Assembly: GCF_033955345.1 (NCBI RefSeq)
Contig: NZ_CP138332.1
Coordinates: 2,418,001-2,482,000 of the forward strand
Direction of reading: 5' to 3'
Length of the DNA: 64,000 bases
DNA from: Sphingobacterium bambusae
GTDB taxonomy: Bacteria > Bacteroidota > Bacteroidia > Sphingobacteriales > Sphingobacteriaceae
Made by a program: the position numbers and the translations under genes
In this document: positions 52,970 through 61,708 of the stretch, one piece after another
Numbering within the stretch: the first letter of the stretch is position 1
Layout of the letters: each line of letters begins with the position of its first letter
The notes under the pieces: generated by a model
What the model was told of the DNA's origin: nothing
The model's input: the letters and a program-made list of their open reading frames with translations, nothing else
Database searches by the model: none

Positions 52970-52977
52970 CAAAACTA
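52970..52977 (-). promoter_or_regulatory. Possible -7 promoter element of the ytxH cassette
   Basis: The minus strand reads TAGTTTTG, an exact match, giving a leader of about 74 bases. No distal element was recognised. Confidence 0.4.
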
Positions 52978-53105
52978 TTTTGGCCTATAACGACCAACAT
53001 ATCGATTAACAACAAAAATCTATCCAAACTTCAGCATGTCAGTTCGATGGAATTTGATTTTACTTTCTTAATCTTTATCTTTAAAGCAACCATTTGTAAA
53101 TCAAT

Positions 53106-54644
53106 ATGCTCGTCAAAACATTTAGCAGTGCCGTCCATGGCATCGAGGCTACTTCCATCACCGTTGAGGTACACATTTCTACCGGTACTAAGTATTATAT
53201 TGTCGGTTTACCGGATAACGCCATCAAAGAAAGTTGGCAACGCATTGAGAGTGCAATCGCGACGATTGGCTTTCGTATGCCACGGCAAAAGATTGTTGTC
53301 AATTTGGCACCAGCAGATATTCGCAAGGAAGGATCTGCATACGACCTATCTATGGCCATCGGGATTTTGGCGGCCTCCAATCAAATGTCTGCACATCTCC
53401 TCAGCGACTACCTGATCCTGGGCGAGCTCTCGCTAGATGGCGACATACAACCCATCAAGGGAGCGCTTCCCGTTGCCATCCAAGCCGAAAAAGATGGCTT
53501 TAAAGGGGTGATTCTTCCTGAACTAAATGCTCGGGAGGCGGCTGCCGTTCAAAATCTACAGGTTCTACCAGTGAACAATCTACGTGAGATCGTAGCTTTC
53601 TTCAACGAGGAGGAGAAAATTGAACCGCTTAAGATCGATATTGAAAATGAATTCCTCCATCATATCAATAATTATGAAGTCGATTTTGCAGATGTGCGGG
53701 GGCAGGAAAATATAAAACGTGCTCTTGAAATCGCTGCCGCAGGAGGGCATAATGTCATCTTGATAGGTCCGCCAGGGGCGGGCAAAACCATGCTAGCCAA
53801 ACGACTCCCTACCATCCTCCCTCCGCTTACACTATCCGAATCCTTGGAAACAACAAAAATACATTCGGTGGCAGGCCAATTGCATACGCAAGCCGCGCTC
53901 ATGACCACGCGCCCCTTCCGCGCCCCACACCATACTATATCCGATGTGGCCCTGGTAGGTGGCGGTTCCTATCCACAGCCGGGAGAAATTTCCCTCGCCC
54001 ACAATGGTGTTCTTTTTCTCGATGAGCTACCGGAATTCAAACGATCCGTCCTAGAGGTGATGCGTCAACCTTTGGAATCCCGTAACATTACCATTTCACG
54101 CGCGCGATTTTCTGTCGACTATCCCGCAAGCTTTATGCTTATCGCCGCCATGAACCCATGCCCATGTGGCTACTACAACCATCCGGAAAAAGAATGTATC
54201 TGTGGTAGCGCTGTGGTGCAACGTTACCTCAGCAAAATATCTGGGCCTCTACTAGATCGTATTGATTTACATGTGGAGGTTACGCCCGTTGAATTCAATG
54301 AACTGGCCGGCAAAAGCAGCTGTGAAAAGAGTATGTCGATTCGCAATCGTGTGATGCAGGCTAGAATGGTTCAGGAACAACGATTTGACCATGTCGACCA
54401 CATACACTGCAATGCACAGATGAACAGCAAAGCGGTACGGGAGCTCTGTCAAATATCGGAAGAAGGCACGCTGCTACTGAAGAGGGCCATGGAAAAACTT
54501 GGTCTATCGGCGCGCGCTTACGACCGCATTCTTAAGGTGGCGCGTACCATTGCGGATATGGATCAATGTGCAGCTATTGAAAACCAGCATCTCGCCGAAG
54601 CGATACATTTTCGAAGCCTAGATCGGGAAAACTGGGCCGGTTGA
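53106..54644 (+). CDS. YifB/ComM-family AAA ATPase
   Basis: A 512-residue magnesium-chelatase-like ATPase. The N-terminal ChlI-type domain (residues 1-170) is followed by the AAA core with Walker A GPPGAGKT (221-228), Walker B LFLDELPEF and sensor MNPCPCGYYNHP. A C-terminal Mg-chelatase domain ends in YDRILKVARTIADM. ComM in Gram-negatives is a hexameric helicase that widens recombination tracts during natural transformation. That role here is inferred. A cysteine cluster (CPCGYY...CICGS) resembles the zinc site of the family. Single gene, convergent with the rhomboid gene by 1 bp. Confidence 0.92.
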   Translation: MLVKTFSSAVHGIEATSITVEVHISTGTKYYIVGLPDNAIKESWQRIESAIATIGFRMPRQKIVVNLAPADIRKEGSAYDLSMAIGILAASNQMSAHLLSDYLILGELSLDGDIQPIKGALPVAIQAEKDGFKGVILPELNAREAAAVQNLQVLPVNNLREIVAFFNEEEKIEPLKIDIENEFLHHINNYEVDFADVRGQENIKRALEIAAAGGHNVILIGPPGAGKTMLAKRLPTILPPLTLSESLETTKIHSVAGQLHTQAALMTTRPFRAPHHTISDVALVGGGSYPQPGEISLAHNGVLFLDELPEFKRSVLEVMRQPLESRNITISRARFSVDYPASFMLIAAMNPCPCGYYNHPEKECICGSAVVQRYLSKISGPLLDRIDLHVEVTPVEFNELAGKSSCEKSMSIRNRVMQARMVQEQRFDHVDHIHCNAQMNSKAVRELCQISEEGTLLLKRAMEKLGLSARAYDRILKVARTIADMDQCAAIENQHLAEAIHFRSLDRENWAG

Positions 54645-54645
54645 G

Positions 54646-55272
54646 TTAAAAACGGCTCAAGAAATGACTAAACGCCCAAGGGTAGGCCAACAAGGTTAAT
54701 ACAACTCCGGTCAAGGCACCGAAAAGATGTGCATCGTGGTTAATACCATCAGCGGATTTCTTGGCTGCCCATATGCTGTATCCTACAAAAAGAACAGCGA
54801 AGAGATATGCAGGCATCGGAATGATCATAAAAACCCCCAATTCAACCTTCGGCTCAAAAAGAATAAAACTGAATAAAACCGCACAAATTGAGCCCGAGGC
54901 ACCCAAACTATAATAGCCCGGATTATTCTTTTGTTGTATAATGGTGGGAATATCGCTCAGAACCATACTCACCAAATAGAGCAGTGCGAAGTACAGATGA
55001 CCTAGAGGACCGCTGAACTGCACAAACATTTCTTCGAGGGGGAAGCCAAAATAATAGAACGTCACCATATTGAATAGGAGGTGCATCCAATCCTTGTGGA
55101 TAAGTCCACTGCTTAGCACCATATAGTAGCGAGATCTGTCGCGAAATATACTATAGGGGTGAAGCATCAACTTCCCGTACCATTGCGGATTTGAAAAAAC
55201 AAAAATACTGCAGGCCAATGTCAAAACAAAGATTATAGAGGCTACAGGTGTGTTATAGAGATTTTGAATCAT
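54646..55272 (-). CDS. Rhomboid-family intramembrane serine protease
   Basis: A 208-residue membrane protease with six hydrophobic segments. The catalytic dyad is Ser126 in LGASGSICAV (GASG motif) and His182 in HDAHLFGALTG. The oxyanion-side residues lie in HKDWMHLLFNMVTF (His64 and Asn68). It cuts substrates inside the membrane; none can be named. It shares its direction with the LUD gene 9 bp upstream. Confidence 0.93.
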   Translation of the reverse strand: MIQNLYNTPVASIIFVLTLACSIFVFSNPQWYGKLMLHPYSIFRDRSRYYMVLSSGLIHKDWMHLLFNMVTFYYFGFPLEEMFVQFSGPLGHLYFALLYLVSMVLSDIPTIIQQKNNPGYYSLGASGSICAVLFSFILFEPKVELGVFMIIPMPAYLFAVLFVGYSIWAAKKSADGINHDAHLFGALTGVVLTLLAYPWAFSHFLSRF

Positions 55273-55281
55273 ATCTATCTT

Positions 55282-55929
55282 TTAAAAACGGTCTTCTAGC
55301 AAAAAAACGTATAAAGCCTTCGTCCCATGCGAACCGACAACTGTCGTATTTTCAATGGCATTGGAACGACTCGGCCCCGTTACGAGCGTAATCATCGAGG
55401 GTTGTTGATCTGCATATTTTTCTTGTATCCGCCGTAGACCATGTTTAATATCCATGACTAACTGGGAGGTCTTTGCCACCACAATATGTATCGGAGGGTA
55501 GGAAGAAAGTCGCCGTCCGGAAGCTTCAGCATTGCTGATTAGTACACTACCACTTCGAGCAACAAGCGCTTCGCAGCTCGTTATTCCTGCCTCGGCATCC
55601 AGGAATTGATGTGCTGTGGTGTACACCGGAAAACCATACTGTTCCAACAGTTGTTGGATACCTGATTCCCAAGCAAATATCTTTTTGAGTTCTAGGGTCT
55701 CGGCTAGCAGAATTAGATTCTCAATGAGGCTAATTTCTCCGTCGCAATACACGAAATGACCACCGACCTGTGTTAGCTCACGGGCGAACGTAACATCTAA
55801 AGGTTCCTCTTCATCTTTGTAAAGCGGCGAATCCTCGAAATCGGCGTAGGGATTATCTCTTTTCTGAAGCAAAGCCTGACGAATCCTCTTCAACATCCGC
55901 TCTTTGGCCGTCGTATTTCTAATATTCAT
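55282..55929 (-). CDS. LUD-domain protein (LutC/YkgG family)
   Basis: A 215-residue protein of the LUD fold found in LutC and YkgG, which take part in lactate use. The characteristic blocks are ACEALVARSGSVLISNAEASG as read through CEALVARSGSVLISN and the SSYPPIHIVVAKTSQLV segment, then TGPSRSNAIENTTVVGSHG and a closing KALYVFLLEDRF. LutA and LutB partners are absent, so its role alone is unclear. It lies between ftsH and the rhomboid gene. Confidence 0.85.
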   Translation of the reverse strand: MNIRNTTAKERMLKRIRQALLQKRDNPYADFEDSPLYKDEEEPLDVTFARELTQVGGHFVYCDGEISLIENLILLAETLELKKIFAWESGIQQLLEQYGFPVYTTAHQFLDAEAGITSCEALVARSGSVLISNAEASGRRLSSYPPIHIVVAKTSQLVMDIKHGLRRIQEKYADQQPSMITLVTGPSRSNAIENTTVVGSHGTKALYVFLLEDRF

Positions 55930-55964
55930 CTTTATCTCCGAAAACGTAGTCCCTAATTAAAAAA

Positions 55965-55991
55965 ACTTCCCCCGCCACTGGCGAAGGAAGT
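55965..55991 (-). terminator. Terminator of ftsH
   Basis: A two-part stem (ACTTCC/GGAAGT and CGCC/GGCG, with a 2x2 internal mismatch) and a 3-base loop. The minus strand then runs TTTTTTAATTAG. It lies 25 bp past the ftsH stop. Confidence 0.75.
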
Positions 55992-56015
55992 AATATCTAT
56001 ATGCGCAAAAGGATA

Positions 56016-58088
56016 TTAACCTTTGAAGTCGTTTTTATCCGCGCTATTTACATCACTGTTACCGCTATCAGGAGGTAAGTCCAGGGGCAGATCCGTTTGT
56101 GGAACACCGCCTCCATCAGCGCCTCCATTGACGAATTCATCGTAGGTAGTACGGTTATCGAAAGGGCGCTTGCCCAAGATCTCTTCTAGATCCGTTTGGA
56201 ACAAAATCTCCTTCTCGAGCAATTTTTCCGCAATCTTGATTAAGCCGTCTTGCTTTTCAAGTAACAACTGTTTTGTACGTTCGTATACCGCGGCGATCAA
56301 AATGCGCACTTCCTCATCAATCAACTCTGCAGTTTGATCGGAGTAAGGTTTCTGAAACTGCGAATCGCCAGAACTATCGCGGAATGACACATTACCGACC
56401 TTATCATTCATACCGTACACGGCGGTCATGGCATAAGCCAATTTAGTAATACGTTCCAAATCGTTCTGTGCTCCTGTACTGATGCGTCCAAAGGTGATGT
56501 CTTCGGCAACGCGACCACCCATGGTCATAGACATACTATCCAACAGTTGCTCTGTTGTGTAAAGGAACTGCTCCTTTGGAAGATATTGTGCATAGCCCAA
56601 CGCTGCGACACCGCGCGGCACAATGGATACTTTAACCAAAGGATCGGCATATTCCAAAAACCAGCCTGCGATAGCATGTCCCGCCTCATGGTAGGCCACG
56701 ATTTTTTTCTCGTCCGGAGAGATAATTTTGTTTTTCTTCTCCAAACCGCCAATAACACGATCGATCGCATCCTGAAAGTCCTGCATGTCAATCGCCTTTT
56801 TGTTTTTGCGTGCAGCAATAAGCGCAGCTTCGTTACAGACGTTCGCAATTTCCGCTCCCGCGAAACCAGGTGTCTGTGCCGATAATTTCTTGGCATCCAC
56901 TTCTTCGGATAGTTTTAACGGCTTAAGGTGCACGTTAAAAATATGCTCACGACCTAAAAGATCGGGTTTATCAATGGAAATCTGTCTATCAAAACGTCCC
57001 GGACGTAACAACGCTGAATCTAACACATCCAACCTATTGGTTGCGGCTAATATAATAACGCCTAAGTTAGTCCCAAAACCATCCATCTCGACGAGCAGTT
57101 GGTTTAACGTATTTTCACGCTCGTCATTTCCCCCCATAATCGAGTTCTTGCCACGCGCACGACCGATAGCGTCGATCTCATCAATAAAGATAATACATGG
57201 CGCCTTTTCCTTTGCCTGTTTGAACAAATCGCGTACACGAGACGCACCGACACCGACAAACATCTCTACGAAATCCGATCCGGATAGGGAGAAAAATGGC
57301 ACTTGTGCTTCACCTGCAACAGCTTTGGCCAATAAGGTCTTTCCAGTACCCGGAGGGCCTACTAACAACGCTCCTTTTGGAATTTTACCACCTAGATCTG
57401 TATATTTCTTAGGATTTTTCAAGAAGTCTACAATCTCCATGACCTCCGTCTTAGCCTCCTCTAAACCGGCCACATCATTAAACGTGATATTGATCTGCGA
57501 TTCCTTATCAAATAATTGCGCCTTTGATTTGCCAATATTAAAAATAGCACCGCCACCACTTCCGGCACCACCGCCCATGCGACGCATAAGCAACATCCAA
57601 ATGGCAACGATGATCAACAGCGGAAGCATGAACGAAATAAACCAACCGGCCCAAGGGTTTGATCGGTCCTCGTAGCTAACCGTTATTTTCGTTTGCCCTG
57701 TTTGCACGCTATCCTGCGATGCCTGCAACTTCTTGTCCAAAATTTCGGCAGATGGTTCGGTAAAAACATATTGCGGCCCTACCGAAGGACTGAGCAAAAG
57801 CGAGTTGGCATTAGGCGCTACCTCTTTATATTTTTCTTCACTTAATTTATCCTTTTTGATATATACTTCGACGTCAATCAAATCGTTATTTTTGAAAGCA
57901 ACGAGCTTTTCCACATCACCGGGACGAAGCATTTTCTCTTCAAACTCGGCATACGTGATTTTTTTTGTAGACTCGCTACTAAAAAAATACTGTAGCCCGA
58001 AGAAACCAAGGATAATCAATATCCATAGCCACATCATATTAAACTTCGGCGGAACAGGTGTCACTTTCTTACTTGGGATTTTCTTCAT
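56016..58088 (-). CDS. ftsH: ATP-dependent zinc metalloprotease FtsH
   Basis: Membrane-bound AAA+ protease that degrades misfolded membrane and some regulatory proteins. In 690 residues it has membrane helices at about 19-36 and 150-168 enclosing a periplasmic domain. Walker A is GPPGTGKT (244-251), Walker B IIFIDE (299-304), the pore motif MFVG lies at 276-279, and the SRH contains [20 protein letters not shown]. The zinc site is HEAGH (467-471). A proline/aspartate-rich tail follows. rsfS lies 37 bp upstream in the same direction. Confidence 0.97.
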   Translation of the reverse strand: MKKIPSKKVTPVPPKFNMMWLWILIILGFFGLQYFFSSESTKKITYAEFEEKMLRPGDVEKLVAFKNNDLIDVEVYIKKDKLSEEKYKEVAPNANSLLLSPSVGPQYVFTEPSAEILDKKLQASQDSVQTGQTKITVSYEDRSNPWAGWFISFMLPLLIIVAIWMLLMRRMGGGAGSGGGAIFNIGKSKAQLFDKESQINITFNDVAGLEEAKTEVMEIVDFLKNPKKYTDLGGKIPKGALLVGPPGTGKTLLAKAVAGEAQVPFFSLSGSDFVEMFVGVGASRVRDLFKQAKEKAPCIIFIDEIDAIGRARGKNSIMGGNDERENTLNQLLVEMDGFGTNLGVIILAATNRLDVLDSALLRPGRFDRQISIDKPDLLGREHIFNVHLKPLKLSEEVDAKKLSAQTPGFAGAEIANVCNEAALIAARKNKKAIDMQDFQDAIDRVIGGLEKKNKIISPDEKKIVAYHEAGHAIAGWFLEYADPLVKVSIVPRGVAALGYAQYLPKEQFLYTTEQLLDSMSMTMGGRVAEDITFGRISTGAQNDLERITKLAYAMTAVYGMNDKVGNVSFRDSSGDSQFQKPYSDQTAELIDEEVRILIAAVYERTKQLLLEKQDGLIKIAEKLLEKEILFQTDLEEILGKRPFDNRTTYDEFVNGGADGGGVPQTDLPLDLPPDSGNSDVNSADKNDFKG

Positions 58089-58125
58089 TATAATCTGTTA
58101 TGTCTTTCCTTCTTTGTTAAATTTT

Positions 58126-58500
58126 TCAAGCACTTTGGTAGGACTGCACCTGCGCATCACCCCATAGGTCTTCTATGCCATAATGGCTTCTTTTTTCGGT
58201 TTTGAAGATATGCACGACCACGTCGACGAAGTCAAGAAGAATCCATTCGCCATTTCCATGCCCTTCTTTGTGCCATGGCTCTTGTCCAAAAGCCTTGTAA
58301 ACTTCTTCTTCCACACTTTTTGCAATGGCGTTAACCTGTATCGTGGAGTCAGCATGGCAAATCACAAAATAATCTGACAGGGTTGCATTAACCGTTCGCA
58401 TGTCCATCCGCACGATCTCGTGTGCCTTCTTCTCCTGCATGCCCAAGACTACCACCTCTGCGAGCTTGCCCGACAATTGTGTTTTCGTACTTTTACTCAT
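58126..58500 (-). CDS. rsfS: Ribosomal silencing factor RsfS
   Basis: Binds the large subunit at uL14 and blocks subunit joining when nutrients are low. The 124-residue length and fold are typical: DYFVICHADSTIQVNAIAKSVE, EPWHKEGHGNGEWILLDFVD and VVVHIFKTEKRSHYGIEDLWGD. It is upstream of ftsH, with which it is probably co-transcribed, and divergent from birA. Confidence 0.95.
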   Translation of the reverse strand: MSKSTKTQLSGKLAEVVVLGMQEKKAHEIVRMDMRTVNATLSDYFVICHADSTIQVNAIAKSVEEEVYKAFGQEPWHKEGHGNGEWILLDFVDVVVHIFKTEKRSHYGIEDLWGDAQVQSYQSA

Positions 58501-58510
58501 TAAAAAACAT

Positions 58511-58518
58511 TAGTTTTG
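58511..58518 (+). promoter_or_regulatory. birA: -7 promoter element of birA
   Basis: TAGTTTTG is an exact match immediately beside the rsfS start. A start site near 58525 would lie downstream of the TTG at 58516 and so points to the TTG at 58549 as the real start. Confidence 0.5.
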
Positions 58519-58548
58519 AACAATATTTACGCTTTTAAATATTCTCTC

Positions 58549-59322
58549 TTGCAAAATAACACATTTTCCCGACTTTCCCTGAGACAAAATTTAATTGTTC
58601 TGGATGAGTTATCGTCTACCAACGATTATTTGAAAGAACTTTTGTCAAATATTAAGCCACTTACCGAAGGTACTGCCATTATGGCAAGGTACCAAACAAA
58701 AGGCAGGGGCCAACGCGGGAGCACTTGGCTTACCACGAAAGACGAGAACCTCACCTTCAGCTTTCTGCTTTACCCTGATAACCTCGCTGTGGAAGAAACG
58801 TTTCGTTTAAATATGCTTATTTGTTTAGGCATACAAGAGGCCTTGGCGCAATACCACATCAAGGCCACCGTCAAATGGCCCAACGACATCTATGTACAGG
58901 ACAAGAAGATTGGTGGACTATTGATTGAAAATAAACTGAAAGGAGGCTTGATACGCTCTTCTATTATAGGGATCGGCCTCAACGTTAACCAGCAATCTTT
59001 CCCGGCAGCCATTGCACACAAGGCGACTTCCCTACTCTTGGAAACGCAAGCAGAAACCCCGTTCCTCATCGAAGAGTTTTGCGTCAACATACTGCATGAC
59101 ATTATGCTGTACTATCAAAAACATACCGCACAAGACACAGCAGAGATCCTCTCGGCATACAACAATGGATTGTACAGAAAGGGCATTGCGGCCAAGTTCT
59201 TAGTTCAAGGACAAGAACAAATAGGATGCATAGCAGGAGCCAATGCGCAGGGGAAACTTGCGGTATACATGGGAGAACAGTTTGTGCATTTTGATCTCAA
59301 GGAAATCAGCTTTATAATATAA
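58549..59322 (+). CDS. birA: Biotin--[acetyl-CoA-carboxylase] ligase, monofunctional
   Basis: Joins biotin to the carrier lysine of biotin-dependent carboxylases. From the TTG at 58549 the product has 257 residues (MQNNTFSRLSLRQNL); a TTG at 58516 would add eleven residues but overlaps the predicted promoter. Catalytic blocks are STNDYLKELL, KGRGQRGSTWLT (biotinyl-AMP loop, GRGQRG) and VKWPNDIYVQDKKIGGLLIE with the Lys-Trp-Pro-Asn-Asp signature. The DNA-binding domain of E. coli BirA is missing, so it is not a repressor. Single gene with a palindrome after its stop. Confidence 0.92.
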   Translation: MQNNTFSRLSLRQNLIVLDELSSTNDYLKELLSNIKPLTEGTAIMARYQTKGRGQRGSTWLTTKDENLTFSFLLYPDNLAVEETFRLNMLICLGIQEALAQYHIKATVKWPNDIYVQDKKIGGLLIENKLKGGLIRSSIIGIGLNVNQQSFPAAIAHKATSLLLETQAETPFLIEEFCVNILHDIMLYYQKHTAQDTAEILSAYNNGLYRKGIAAKFLVQGQEQIGCIAGANAQGKLAVYMGEQFVHFDLKEISFII

Positions 59323-59336
59323 CCGTAAATTTACGG
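59323..59336. other. 14-bp perfect palindrome after birA
   Basis: CCGTAAATTTACGG is fully symmetric, immediately after the TAA of birA. With no loop and no T run it is a weak terminator candidate or an operator for the next gene. Confidence 0.35.
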
Positions 59337-59377
59337 GCTGTTGCCGATTGCCCTATATTCTTTTACCAAATGTTTCT

Positions 59378-59385
59378 TAGCTTTG
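59378..59385 (+). promoter_or_regulatory. -7 promoter element of the nDsbD gene
   Basis: TAGCTTTG is an exact match. Start near 59392 gives a 45-base leader. Distal element not recognised. Confidence 0.5.
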
Positions 59386-59436
59386 TTTAAACTTTAGAAT
59401 AAATTTTAAGTCCATCATAGAAAGTAGGATTAATAG

Positions 59437-59886
59437 ATGAAAAAATTAAGCTTAGTAGTTGTTGCCGTATTATTTACGGTTTTTGGCGCGGTTGCGCAGA
59501 TTTATAACCCTGTAAAATGGTCCGTTGCATCAAAGAAATTAAATAGCAAGGAGGCTGTTGTTTTTGTTAAAGCCACTATTCAAGAAGGCTGGCACATTTA
59601 TGGTTTAAACGTTCCTGACGGAGGACCGATTTCGACGAGTTTCCAGTTTACGGCGTCCAATGACTATGCTTTAAATGGAAAAGTTGCGGCGCCCACGCCA
59701 CAGTCGAAATATGAGAAAGATTTTAAGATGAACGTTCCATTCTATGCAAAAGAGGTAACGTTTCAGCAAAAGGTTAAATTAAATAAGAATCAGACGACCG
59801 TAAAAGGTGTAGTGGAATTTATGGCTTGTGATAAGAGCCAATGTCTTCCACCCGATGAATATGCGTTTAACGTCACAATTAAGTAG
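59437..59886 (+). CDS. Stand-alone periplasmic DsbD N-terminal domain
   Basis: A 149-residue exported protein, signal peptide cut after AVAQ or before it (VFGAVA). It is the immunoglobulin-like nDsbD domain, which hands electrons from the membrane part of DsbD to periplasmic thiol proteins. The active pair is the two cysteines in EFMACDKSQCLPPDEYAF, spaced CxxxxxC as in nDsbD. In E. coli this domain is fused to DsbD; here it is a separate gene ahead of the membrane/thioredoxin part, which lacks it. A terminator lies between them. Confidence 0.86.
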   Translation: MKKLSLVVVAVLFTVFGAVAQIYNPVKWSVASKKLNSKEAVVFVKATIQEGWHIYGLNVPDGGPISTSFQFTASNDYALNGKVAAPTPQSKYEKDFKMNVPFYAKEVTFQQKVKLNKNQTTVKGVVEFMACDKSQCLPPDEYAFNVTIK

Positions 59887-59908
59887 TATTTGTGCAGATA
59901 AGAAGTAT

Positions 59909-59934
59909 AAAAGGCAGTTTGTTTACTGCCTTTT
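59909..59934 (+). terminator. Terminator between nDsbD and DsbD genes
   Basis: AAAAGGCAGT and ACTGCCTTTT form a perfect 10-bp stem with a 6-base loop and a run of T. It sits 22 bp past the first gene and 30 bp before the second, so the second is read by leakage or from its own start. Confidence 0.9.
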
Positions 59935-59964
59935 TTTTATTTTAGCACCTTATCAATTTCAGGC

Positions 59965-61689
59965 ATGCGTTTATTAACAAAGTACGTTGTACTTTTACAA
60001 CTATTAACATACTCCTTTCTTCCTACAGCGTTCGCTCAACAGGACAGCCTTATATCCTTAGAAAACGTGGAGTTTGTCGACGGAAGCACGGCGACAGACA
60101 CGAGCTCATCAAGCACAGATAGCGACAGCTTGCTCAGCGTCCCGGAAGACCTAGTTTTCAGCGATGGCGCTACCGACAGCTTAAGCCAAGATAGTGTTTC
60201 TACAACAAATACAGCTTTGCAGGGAGGAGAAAACCAAGAAAAGCAGTCCCTTTGGGGTATTTTTATTGCCGGCCTGATTGGTGGTTTTGCTGCTTTCATC
60301 ATGCCCTGCATCTTCCCGATGGTACCTCTTACCGTTAGTTTCTTCACTAAGCGATCTGGCTCTCGCAGCAAGGGTATTTCGCAGGCTTTGCTCTACGGAC
60401 TGTTCATCATCGTGATCTATGTAGCCTTGGGCATGTTCATTTCCATCACCTTTGGTAGCGACGCACTCAATGAGTTCTCCACCAATGGGGTATTCAATTT
60501 TATATTCTTTTTGGTGCTGCTGCTGTTTGCCGCTTCATTTTTTGGCGCTTTCGAGCTTACGCTGCCCAGCAGCTTTGTCAACAAGATCGACGCCAAGTCG
60601 GATCAGGGCGGATTGACCGGACTGTTTTTCATGGCCTTCAGTTTGGCTTTGGTATCGTTTTCCTGCACAGGTCCCATCATCGGTACGCTGCTTGTTGATG
60701 CCGCATCCAAAGGCGAACGCATGGGGCCAGCCATTGGTATGCTCGGATTCTCCGTTGCATTGTCTTTGCCGTTTGTGTTGTTCGCTATGTTTCCTTCCAT
60801 GCTGAAGTCCTTGCCCAAATCTGGCGGATGGCTTAACAGTGTGAAGGTCGTGTTGGGCTTCCTCGAGTTGGCCTTGGCACTCAAATTTCTGTCCAATGTC
60901 GACCTCGCCTACCATTGGAACTGGCTGGATCGGGAAGTATTTTTGGCACTTTGGATCGTTATCTTCGGCATGATGGGGCTGTACTTGATCGGCAAGATCA
61001 GCTTTGCGCATGATAGCCCGGTCACGCATCTTTCCGTACCACGTACGATTTTTGCTATTGTGGTCTTTTCCTTTGTGGTGTATATGGTTCCCGGTATGTG
61101 GGGAGCACCGTTGAAATCGATCTCCGCGTTTCTTCCGCCATCAGCCACGCAGGATTTTGACCTTTCGGTTGCCAATTTCGCCGCCGCAACGCCAGCCCAT
61201 GCCGACGGGAAGACCAAGAAGTACTATGAGATTTTCCATGAGCGCGGAACACCCAAGGGATTCGAGCCTTATTATGACTACGAAGAGGGCCTCGCAGCGG
61301 CTAAAGAACTGGGCAAACCGGCGCTGATCGATTTTACCGGTTGGAACTGCGTTAATTGTCGTAAGATGGAAAATAGTGTATGGATCGATCCACAAATTGC
61401 TTCGATATTAAAGACTGAATTTGTGATGATCGAGCTCTTTGTTGACGACCGGACGGAATTAACGCCCGAAGAACAATTTGTGTCAACATACTCCGGCAAG
61501 AAAATCAATACGATAGGCAAGAAGAATAGTGATTTTCAGGCGGCAACATTCAATAGCAATTCCCAACCGCTCTATGTTATCGTAGACAACGACGGAAAGG
61601 TATTGCTTCCACCCACAGGTGCCAACTATGATGTTGCAGCCTATAAGGCCTATCTACAGCAAGGAATCGACCTATTTAAAAAGAAATAA
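59965..61689 (+). CDS. dsbD: Thiol:disulfide interchange protein DsbD (membrane and C-terminal thioredoxin domains)
   Basis: Moves reducing power from the cytoplasm across the inner membrane. The 574-residue protein has a signal peptide (to AFA at 24), a Ser/Asp-rich linker (30-95) where nDsbD would be, then eight membrane helices with the redox cysteines Cys115 (IMPCIFPMVP) and Cys234 (SFSCTGPII). A C-terminal thioredoxin-like domain carries GWNCVNCRKM (Cys462 and Cys465). The stop precedes the pfkA ATG by 19 bp, so pfkA may share its transcript. Confidence 0.93.
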   Translation: MRLLTKYVVLLQLLTYSFLPTAFAQQDSLISLENVEFVDGSTATDTSSSSTDSDSLLSVPEDLVFSDGATDSLSQDSVSTTNTALQGGENQEKQSLWGIFIAGLIGGFAAFIMPCIFPMVPLTVSFFTKRSGSRSKGISQALLYGLFIIVIYVALGMFISITFGSDALNEFSTNGVFNFIFFLVLLLFAASFFGAFELTLPSSFVNKIDAKSDQGGLTGLFFMAFSLALVSFSCTGPIIGTLLVDAASKGERMGPAIGMLGFSVALSLPFVLFAMFPSMLKSLPKSGGWLNSVKVVLGFLELALALKFLSNVDLAYHWNWLDREVFLALWIVIFGMMGLYLIGKISFAHDSPVTHLSVPRTIFAIVVFSFVVYMVPGMWGAPLKSISAFLPPSATQDFDLSVANFAAATPAHADGKTKKYYEIFHERGTPKGFEPYYDYEEGLAAAKELGKPALIDFTGWNCVNCRKMENSVWIDPQIASILKTEFVMIELFVDDRTELTPEEQFVSTYSGKKINTIGKKNSDFQAATFNSNSQPLYVIVDNDGKVLLPPTGANYDVAAYKAYLQQGIDLFKKK

Positions 61690-61708
61690 GATACAATCAA
61701 TCTATAAC

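Noticed and set aside
53047..53415. Plus-strand frame overlapping the start of the ComM-like gene
   Set aside because: It runs in another frame across conserved codons of that gene and has no recognisable domain.
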